Positions 20,549 to 26,246 of a stretch of DNA of 26,246 bases are shown here, one piece after another. Position numbers and translations under genes: made by a program. Below the pieces are notes generated by a model. That model did no database searches, was not told where the DNA came from, and was given only the letters and a program-made list of their open reading frames with translations. The stretch comes from Flavobacteriales bacterium (GTDB lineage: Bacteria > Bacteroidota > Bacteroidia > Flavobacteriales > UBA7430): contig JANXFM010000096.1 in NCBI GenBank assembly GCA_024959975.1, positions 1-26,246 of the forward strand, given 5' to 3'. How positions within the stretch are numbered: position 1 is the stretch's first letter; each line of letters begins with the position of its first letter.

Positions 20549-21556
20549 TTAAATCTTTGCTTCTTTAACTGTCTTCACAATTCTACCGGCAATTTTATAT
20601 GGGTCACCGTTTGAAGCAGGTCTTCGATCTTCTAACCAACCTTTCCAACCTTGCTCAACAGTAATAATTGGAATTCTAATTGAAGCTCCTCTATCTGAAA
20701 CTCCGTAACTAAAGTCATTTATAGAAGCTGTTTCGTGTAAACCAGTTAATCGCTGATCATTGTCTACTCCATAAACTTCAATATGCTCTTTTACAACAGG
20801 TCTAAAAGCCTCACATACTTTCTCGTAAGTTTCTTTAGAACCACAAGTTCTAAGAAGTGTATTAGAAAAGTTTGCATGCATACCGGAACCATTCCAATCT
20901 CCTTTAATAGGTTTTGGGTGGTATTCGATATAGTATCCGTATTTCTCTGTTAATCGATCCAATAAATAACGGGCAATCCAGATCTCATCTCCGGCTTTTT
21001 TAGCACCCTTGGCAAACAATTGAAATTCCCATTGTCCGGAAGCAACTTCCTGGTTAATTCCTTCAAAGTTAAGTCCAGCGTTGATACATAAGTCTGCATG
21101 CTCTTCAACAAGATCTCTTCCGTGCGTATTTTTACCACCTACTGAACAGTAATACATACCTTGAGGACCCGGATAACCACCCACTGGGAAACCTAAAGGT
21201 AATTGAGTGTCAACATCCATAATAAAATACTCTTGTTCAAAACCGAACCAAAAGTCATTATCACCATCATCTATCGTTGCACGTCCATTAGACTCATGCG
21301 CTGTTCCATCTGCATTTAAAACTTCAGACATCACCAAGAACGCATTAATTCTTTCCGGATCAGGATAAATAGCAACCGGTTTTAACAAACAGTCCGAAGA
21401 ACCACCTTCTGCTTGTTTGGTAGAGCTACCATCAAAAGCCCACATAGGACAATCTTCTAATTTTCCACCGAAATTTTCAACTACTTTCGTTTTACTTCTC
21501 AAGTTTTGAGTAGGAAAGTATCCATCCAGCCAGATGTATTCCAATTTTGTTTTCAT
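20549..21556 (-). CDS. glnII: Glutamine synthetase, type II (GSII)
   Basis: ATP-dependent synthesis of glutamine from glutamate and ammonia. The 335-residue length and motifs place it in the eukaryote-like GSII family rather than the 450-residue GSI or the 700-residue GSIII: beta-grasp start EYIWLDGYF, FDGSSTKQAEG, the metal-ligand motif GFEQEYF, GINQEVASGQWEFQ, the ATP-site segment GDWNGSGMHANFS and a C-terminal RGASIRIP. All catalytic regions look intact. No GSI adenylylation Tyr loop is present, so control is expected at transcription; a palindrome overlapping the -33 region of its promoter may serve this. Single gene with its own terminator. No other nitrogen genes are adjacent. Confidence 0.95.
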   Translation of the reverse strand: MKTKLEYIWLDGYFPTQNLRSKTKVVENFGGKLEDCPMWAFDGSSTKQAEGGSSDCLLKPVAIYPDPERINAFLVMSEVLNADGTAHESNGRATIDDGDNDFWFGFEQEYFIMDVDTQLPLGFPVGGYPGPQGMYYCSVGGKNTHGRDLVEEHADLCINAGLNFEGINQEVASGQWEFQLFAKGAKKAGDEIWIARYLLDRLTEKYGYYIEYHPKPIKGDWNGSGMHANFSNTLLRTCGSKETYEKVCEAFRPVVKEHIEVYGVDNDQRLTGLHETASINDFSYGVSDRGASIRIPIITVEQGWKGWLEDRRPASNGDPYKIAGRIVKTVKEAKI

Positions 21557-21601
21557 AAGGATTTAAGAATAAGGGTTTAAAATAAGGTTAAAAACAGATT
21601 A

Positions 21602-21609
21602 CAAATATA
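21602..21609 (-). promoter_or_regulatory. -7 box TATATTTG of glnII
   Basis: Perfect TAnnTTTG on the minus strand, predicting a start near 21597 and a leader of about 40 bases. The -33 position lacks TTG and is covered by an inverted repeat instead. Confidence 0.65.
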
Positions 21610-21622
21610 AACTCAATTCTTA

Positions 21623-21643
21623 ATCAGTTTATGAAAAACTGAT
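21623..21643 (-). promoter_or_regulatory. Inverted repeat over the glnII -33 region, possible operator
   Basis: ATCAGTTT and AAACTGAT form a perfect 8-bp inverted repeat with a 5-bp centre, spanning about -26 to -46 of the predicted glnII start. On the minus strand it is not followed by a T run, so it is unlikely to be the terminator of the upstream antiporter gene. Confidence 0.45.
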
Positions 21644-21711
21644 ATTTTTTATCAATAATCTTGAAATTTATCCGAAATTGTTGTTTTTTCTTGAAAAAAA
21701 CTTGAAAAAAC

Positions 21712-22644
21712 TCAAAAAAGAAGTGAAATATATGCAATATACAAGACAAACAACATAAATCCTTCTAAGCGACCAATATGTTTTTTGTGAAATAAAAACA
21801 TCATTGGATATAAAAGTAATGCGACACCAAACATCCACCATATATCGTTTGTAATTAAACCCTCATCAACCACATAGATCGGTTGAATCATAGAGGTAAT
21901 ACCTAAAACAGCAAAGATATTGAATATATTAGATCCTATTAAATTTCCAATGGAGAGGTCTTTCTCTTTTTTAAATACTGCAATTATGGAAGCTGCTAAC
22001 TCTGGCACAGATGTCCCAAAGGCAACAATAGAAACTGAAATTACTCTTTCGCTAACCCCAATAGTTCTTGCAATACCCGTTGCACCTCCTACCAACCAAT
22101 GAGACCCAAAATACAAACTAATCGCTCCAAGTGATAAGTATACAAACAACTTAACTAAAGGCACCTGTTCTGCACTGTTTTCACCATTCATTTTCTCTTC
22201 TTTTCGAGAACGGCGAATCAGGTATATTGTTAAAATCGACAGGAGTAGCACAAAACATAGGCCTTCCCAAAAGTTCAAACTGGAATTCGAATATAAAAAC
22301 ACGCCAAAAAGTGCCGAAGCTAAAAGCATTACAGGAATATCAAAACGATATAAACGTTGCTGAAAACTTAAGGGGGAAATAAGAGCTGTAATACCTAAAA
22401 CTAATGAAATATTAGCAATATTAGAACCAATCACATTACCTAAAGCGATGTCGGGATGACCGCTTAAGGCAGAATAAATACTAACGATAAGCTCTGGTGC
22501 AGATGTAGCAAAAGAAACAACTGTTAAACCAATAACAACCATCGAAACTCTCATTCGAACGGCTAGAGCCACGGACCCTTTAACCAAAAACTCACCTCCA
22601 AGAATGAGCGCTAACAAACCAATAATCAGGTAAAAAATATCCAC
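21712..22644 (-). CDS. Calcium/sodium antiporter, CaCA family (YrbG type)
   Basis: Inner-membrane cation exchanger, 310 residues with about ten membrane spans in two inverted halves. Both alpha repeats are complete: VVSFATSAPELIVS (42-55) with GNVIGSNIANI (69-79) in the first half, and VAFGTSVPELAAS (207-219) with GNLIGSNIFNI (233-243) in the second. The glutamates in the SAPE and SVPE motifs coordinate the transported ion in the family. A charged cytoplasmic loop (about 143-162) separates the halves. It begins three bases after the tatA stop codon, so the two are one transcription unit. Substrate preference (Ca2+/Na+, Ca2+/H+ or another cation) cannot be told from sequence. Confidence 0.94.
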   Translation of the reverse strand: MDIFYLIIGLLALILGGEFLVKGSVALAVRMRVSMVVIGLTVVSFATSAPELIVSIYSALSGHPDIALGNVIGSNIANISLVLGITALISPLSFQQRLYRFDIPVMLLASALFGVFLYSNSSLNFWEGLCFVLLLSILTIYLIRRSRKEEKMNGENSAEQVPLVKLFVYLSLGAISLYFGSHWLVGGATGIARTIGVSERVISVSIVAFGTSVPELAASIIAVFKKEKDLSIGNLIGSNIFNIFAVLGITSMIQPIYVVDEGLITNDIWWMFGVALLLYPMMFLFHKKHIGRLEGFMLFVLYIAYISLLF

Positions 22645-22647
22645 TCG

Positions 22648-22935
22648 CTATTTATCTAAAGTTTTTTTCACGCCTCTTTTTACAGACTGTGTTAAATCCT
22701 CAATCTCTCGTAAGTCTTTTTTCATTTCGGAAGTCATGGTATCTACATCCTGCGAACTGGCATGAATTTCCTTTTTGATGTCATCGCTGGCATCCTTAAT
22801 CTTACGAATCCCCTTTCCCAAAGTACGTGCTACACCCGGAATTTTATCAGGCCCAAATAATAATAGAAATACGAAAGCTATTAAAACAAACTCTCCTGTT
22901 CCTAAAAAATTTAAAAATAAAAATGCGTTTTCCAT
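22648..22935 (-). CDS. tatA: Twin-arginine translocase subunit TatA
   Basis: Pore-forming component of the Tat system, which exports folded proteins across the inner membrane. The 95 residues show the TatA plan: a short membrane helix (about 14-27), the hinge FGPDKIP (27-33), an amphipathic helix (VARTLGKGIRKIKDASDDIKK) and a polar tail with coiled-coil character. TatA is favoured over TatB by length and tail, but the two are alike. It has its own promoter four bases before the ATG (leaderless geometry) and is co-transcribed with the downstream antiporter. tatC is not in the window. It sits directly downstream of secDF, separated only by the secDF terminator. Confidence 0.92.
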   Translation of the reverse strand: MENAFLFLNFLGTGEFVLIAFVFLLLFGPDKIPGVARTLGKGIRKIKDASDDIKKEIHASSQDVDTMTSEMKKDLREIEDLTQSVKRGVKKTLDK

Positions 22936-22939
22936 AGTA

Positions 22940-22947
22940 CAAAAGTA
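22940..22947 (-). promoter_or_regulatory. -7 box TACTTTTG of tatA, leaderless geometry
   Basis: Perfect TAnnTTTG, then TACT, then ATG. The first base of the box is also the last T of the secDF terminator run, so terminator and promoter overlap. Confidence 0.65.
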
Positions 22948-22973
22948 AAAAAGTCCTGCAAATGCAGGACTTT
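22947..22973 (-). terminator. Intrinsic terminator of secDF
   Basis: On the minus strand an 11-bp perfect stem (AAAGTCCTGCA with TGCAGGACTTT, two-base loop in the strict pairing) runs into a T tract. It lies 30 bases after the secDF stop codon. Confidence 0.92.
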
Positions 22974-23002
22974 CTATTCTATCTTATCTTATACCAAGAT
23001 AA

Positions 23003-25849
23003 TTATTCATCTGAATCATCTTTTAATGTGTCCACCATAATTGGTGTTGCAATAAACAATGATGAATAAGTACCCACAACTACACCAATCATAAGGGCAA
23101 ACATAAATCCTCGGATTACTTCACCACCAAATAGGAAGATGACTAATAACACAAAGAATGTCGTAAGAGATGTATTTATAGTACGACTCAAAGTACTGTT
23201 TAATGCAGCATCAACAATTTCTTCACGAGAACCTGATTTTGAACCAAAATACTCACGAACCCTGTCGAATACAACCACCGTATCATTTAATGAATAACCA
23301 ATTACCGTTAGAATAGCAGCAATAAATGCCTGATCTATTTCCAGAGAGAATGGCAATCTACCATACAATATAGAGAATACAGCCAGCACAATTAACACAT
23401 CGTGGAATACGGCTGCAACGGCTCCAATGGAATAAGACATTTTACGGAATCGGATCAGGATGTACATAAATATTACTATTAATGAGAACAACACGGCCCA
23501 TACTGCAGATTGTTTAATATCATCGGCAATGGTTGGACCAACCAATTGAGAACTCATTACTTCGTAGTTCATCCCTAAAGTATTTAACCCTTCAGCTAAT
23601 TTAGCATCAACTACATCATCAGAACCTTTCTCATCGATTAGATACTTGGTGGTAATCTTCACCTGATTGGCTTTACCAAATGTCTTCACTTCCGGTGCCG
23701 TTTCAAAAGGTGCAGCTAATGATGAACGAACATCCTGAGTGACTACATCCTGATCAAATCGTACTACAAAATTACGACCACCTTTAAAGTCAACACCCTG
23801 ATTTAACCCTCTTGTAGCAAGAGAAGCAACACCTAAGATTACCAATAAAGCAGAAACCATATAAGCTCTTTTGCGTTTCGCTAAGAAAGCAATCGAAGAA
23901 TTTGCGAACCATCCTTGAGTAAGCTTAGAAGCAAACTTAATCGGTTTTTTAGACTCCATTTTTGCTTCAAACACCAAACGAGTTAAGAAAATCGCAGCAA
24001 ATAATGAAGTGATAATACCAATGATTAATGTCGTAGCAAAACCTTTAATTGGTCCTGTACCGAACGTATAAAGAATAATACCTGTTAATAAGGTTGTAAC
24101 ATTCGCATCAATAATGGCTGCATAGGCGTTCTTATATCCATCAGAAATAGCCAGGCTCATTCCTTTGCCCATTCTTAATTCTTCACGAATACGTTCGTAA
24201 ATAAGTACGTTTGCATCTACTGCCATACCAATGGTAAGCACAATACCGGCAATACCCGGCAATGACAATACAGCTCCTAAAGAAGCAAGCACACCAAAGA
24301 TGAATAAGATGTTAAGCACAAGCGCAAAGTTCGCAGCCAAACCAGCAGTTTGATAGTAGAATATCATGTATAATAACACAATCAATAATGCGATAGCAAA
24401 AGACGTGAAACCAGCACTAATTGCTTCAGCACCCAAAGAAGGTCCTACAATCTCAGATTGAATAATTTTAGCCGGTGCAGGTAATTTACCCGCTTTTAAA
24501 ATATTTGCTAAATCTTCTGCTTCTTCAACAGTAAAGTTACCTGAGATACTCGAACTACCGTTTGGAATTACATCGTTTACCGTAGGGAATGAGTACACAT
24601 AATTATCAAGAATAATAGCTACCTGACGATCAATATTATTCTCAGTAAGTTTCTTCCACTTCTTAGCACCTTCAGCATTCATTCTCATACTTACGTTAAC
24701 CAAACCAGTAGGATCAATCTGAGAATTTGCATCAACAATTACATCACCACTTAACTGAGGTATATCATCTCTGTTAGATTTAATGGCAACGTATTCTAAA
24801 CCTACTTCTTCACCGGTAACTACCAAAGGTTTAGCAGACCATAAGAATTTAGTATTTCTCAAATCTCCAACCAGTAAGGAACGAATATCAGCACGATCCA
24901 TAATCGCATTAACCTTTGCCGTATCTTCAACAGAAACAACACCTAAACGAGCTCCGAATGCATATTGAACATTCAGCAATTCGTAAAAAGGATTTGCTGA
25001 TATATTCGCAGAATCTAGCAACAAAGAATCCGTATCTAAAAGAATCTCTTCCTGGATATCTTGTGCATCTTGTTCAGCTTTTACTACTGTACCAACATTA
25101 GTTAAAAATCCTTGTAATTCCTGAACACTCGTAGTTTCCCAAAACTCCAACTGAGCAGTACTTTGTAATAAACGCTTCACACGCTCATGATCTTTTACAC
25201 CCGGTAATTCTACCAGAATACGACCTTCCTGCTCTAACTGTTGAATGTTTGGTTGTACCACGCCGAATTTATCAATACGTGCACGCAATACCGAAAAGGC
25301 ACGATCAATGGCTCCTTTTAGCTCTTCACGAACTACAGCAATAACTTCATCATCTGGTGCGTTAACATCAAACTTATCAAGCATGTTTCTGTGTCCGAAA
25401 ATACGTGGAGAAGACAATAAAACGTTTGTTTCGTTATCTTTATTCACTTCATTAAATGCAGAAACAAAATCTTCGATGTAATCCTTTTGAGAATCACTTT
25501 GCTTTTTATTTGCTCTGTGAATCGCTTCATTAAAAGTAGCATCCACAGACTTATTAGCCAAGATCTTTAAGATATCTCCTACAGAAACCTCAAGAGTAAC
25601 ATTCATCCCCCCTTTTAGGTCTAAGCCCAAATTCAGCTCTTGCTCTTTGCATTCTTTGTAAGTGTATCCAAAATACAACTCATCAGTAGCTACTGAATCA
25701 AGGTAAGCTTGTTCTAACGCATAATCACCACTGGCATAGCTTTTTGCATCACTTTCCACACTTTTCACCATCCAGGTAAATGCCAACTGGTAAACGCAAA
25801 TTAGAGCGAATACAACAGCTAAAAACTTAGTAAATCCTTTGTTGCGCAT
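23003..25849 (-). CDS. secDF: Protein translocase subunit SecDF (SecD-SecF fusion)
   Basis: Proton-driven accessory of the Sec translocon that pulls exported proteins out on the periplasmic side. It is a single 948-residue chain combining SecD (about 1-640) and SecF (about 660-948), the usual arrangement in Bacteroidota. SecD part: first membrane helix, LGLDLKGGMNV, a large periplasmic domain, then the membrane block with GIVLTIGMAVDANVLIYERI and the conserved Asp needed for proton flow. SecF part: GVDFKGGRNFVV, AVFHDVLIVLAV and YSLNDTVVVFDRVRE. Both halves have six membrane segments, consistent with the RND-like fold. The region from about residue 240 to 330 in the periplasmic domain is less conserved in look. 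Own promoter and terminator, so a single-gene unit. Confidence 0.97.
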   Translation of the reverse strand: MRNKGFTKFLAVVFALICVYQLAFTWMVKSVESDAKSYASGDYALEQAYLDSVATDELYFGYTYKECKEQELNLGLDLKGGMNVTLEVSVGDILKILANKSVDATFNEAIHRANKKQSDSQKDYIEDFVSAFNEVNKDNETNVLLSSPRIFGHRNMLDKFDVNAPDDEVIAVVREELKGAIDRAFSVLRARIDKFGVVQPNIQQLEQEGRILVELPGVKDHERVKRLLQSTAQLEFWETTSVQELQGFLTNVGTVVKAEQDAQDIQEEILLDTDSLLLDSANISANPFYELLNVQYAFGARLGVVSVEDTAKVNAIMDRADIRSLLVGDLRNTKFLWSAKPLVVTGEEVGLEYVAIKSNRDDIPQLSGDVIVDANSQIDPTGLVNVSMRMNAEGAKKWKKLTENNIDRQVAIILDNYVYSFPTVNDVIPNGSSSISGNFTVEEAEDLANILKAGKLPAPAKIIQSEIVGPSLGAEAISAGFTSFAIALLIVLLYMIFYYQTAGLAANFALVLNILFIFGVLASLGAVLSLPGIAGIVLTIGMAVDANVLIYERIREELRMGKGMSLAISDGYKNAYAAIIDANVTTLLTGIILYTFGTGPIKGFATTLIIGIITSLFAAIFLTRLVFEAKMESKKPIKFASKLTQGWFANSSIAFLAKRKRAYMVSALLVILGVASLATRGLNQGVDFKGGRNFVVRFDQDVVTQDVRSSLAAPFETAPEVKTFGKANQVKITTKYLIDEKGSDDVVDAKLAEGLNTLGMNYEVMSSQLVGPTIADDIKQSAVWAVLFSLIVIFMYILIRFRKMSYSIGAVAAVFHDVLIVLAVFSILYGRLPFSLEIDQAFIAAILTVIGYSLNDTVVVFDRVREYFGSKSGSREEIVDAALNSTLSRTINTSLTTFFVLLVIFLFGGEVIRGFMFALMIGVVVGTYSSLFIATPIMVDTLKDDSDE

Positions 25850-25884
25850 ATCTGTTTATTTTAGAGTCAATTATTTAAGGCTGA

Positions 25885-25915
25885 CAAATATAAACTTTCA
25901 GTAAAATAATCACAA
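25885..25915 (-). promoter_or_regulatory. Canonical promoter of secDF (TTG, 20 nt, TATATTTG)
   Basis: On the minus strand TTG at 25915-25913 and TATATTTG at 25892-25885 are 20 bases apart, the same layout as the candidate small-RNA promoter. Predicted start near 25880, leader of about 31 bases. Confidence 0.75.
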
Positions 25916-25991
25916 TTTATTTGCAGGTATTATACGAGGGCTATGGGCACAATTCTTGTAAATTAGCAGCTATAAAGATTAAATTTATACA

Positions 25992-26246
25992 ATGAGAAAG
26001 ACACTACTAATTCAAATGACCCTCTGCCTTTCATTTAAATCCTTTGCTCAACAAGGCTTTTATCAGTCTCAAAACTTGATGGTTACAAAAAACGAAGCAA
26101 CCTTAACCAACCCATGGGCAGGTGGTGCAAATGTCCCTCAACTCTCTCCAATAGACTTAAACGGAGACGGTATTTTGGACTTAATAATTTTTGATAAAAA
26201 TGGCGACCAAATTAATTGCTTTATTAATAATGGAACAGAAGGTGTT
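25992..26246 (+). CDS. Secreted FG-GAP/VCBS-repeat protein, N-terminal part only
   Basis: Eighty-five codons open to the right edge of the window. The product starts with a signal peptide (MRKTLLIQMTLCLSFKSFAQ, cleavage probably after the Ala). The segment PQLSPIDLNGDGILDLIIFD is a typical FG-GAP/VCBS unit with the calcium-binding DxNxDGxxD pattern. In Flavobacteriales such proteins are often large surface or secreted proteins exported by the type IX system through a C-terminal sorting domain; that end is outside the window, so this is inference. A weak -7-like box (TAAATTAG, 25959-25966, one mismatch) precedes the ATG. The gene is divergent from secDF. Confidence 0.85.
   Translation, partial: MRKTLLIQMTLCLSFKSFAQQGFYQSQNLMVTKNEATLTNPWAGGANVPQLSPIDLNGDGILDLIIFDKNGDQINCFINNGTEGV

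Noticed and set aside
21685..21720. A/T homopolymer-rich stretch after the antiporter stop as a terminator
   Set aside because: Weak A-T stems can be drawn but none is GC-containing and followed by a T run on the minus strand; left unannotated.

Overview
The window is a chromosomal stretch from a Bacteroidota bacterium, most likely of the order Flavobacteriales. The evidence is the low-GC base composition, the absence of Shine-Dalgarno sequences, the repeated use of the Bacteroidota promoter element TAnnTTTG, and marker genes: a fused secDF, a DUF4294 protein, two TPR/beta-propeller/OmpA proteins of the type IX-secretion-associated architecture, a type II glutamine synthetase, and the purM-prfA-pyrF gene order. 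No phage, transposase, CRISPR array, tRNA or rRNA is visible. Most of the window is housekeeping; the less ordinary material lies between genes.

Layout. (1) 1-3378, minus strand: an apparent operon queE, OmpA-like protein, HMG-CoA lyase (cut by the left edge), joined by a 1-nt gap and a 4-nt ATGA overlap. (2) 3561-12645, plus strand: aspartate-type aminotransferase; heptose-7-phosphate kinase-like PfkB protein with a TrkH potassium transporter; DUF4294 protein; SlyD-type prolyl isomerase; DEAD-box-like (DEFD) RNA helicase with a DbpA tail; RluF pseudouridine synthase; three tandem cold-shock genes; a SpoU/TrmH RNA methyltransferase. The helicase, RluF, the Csp trio and the methyltransferase form a block of RNA-acting genes, in several transcription units. 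(3) 12770-14785, minus: ComEC. (4) 14786-15112: the only gap over 300 bases. It holds a strong candidate for an unannotated small RNA on the plus strand, at about 14981-15051. (5) 15113-18174, minus: operon purM-prfA-pyrF. (6) 18271-25849, minus: second OmpA-like protein, glutamine synthetase II, a Ca2+/Na+ antiporter co-transcribed with tatA, and secDF. (7) 25992 to the right edge, plus: start of a secreted FG-GAP/VCBS-repeat protein.

Points that stand out. Four genes (queE, the helicase, tatA and, with one mismatch, the methyltransferase) have the -7 promoter box exactly four bases before ATG, which predicts leaderless mRNAs. Six intergenic tracts are built from 7-bp units of differing sequence that mostly share an RGTNNNN pattern. 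In three loci such tracts lie 24-33 bp from copies of a CTGAGCCTGTCGAAG repeat, and one copy carries a nested 8-bp hairpin insertion. These three loci follow genes for which no intrinsic terminator can be seen, whereas eight clear terminators are found elsewhere.
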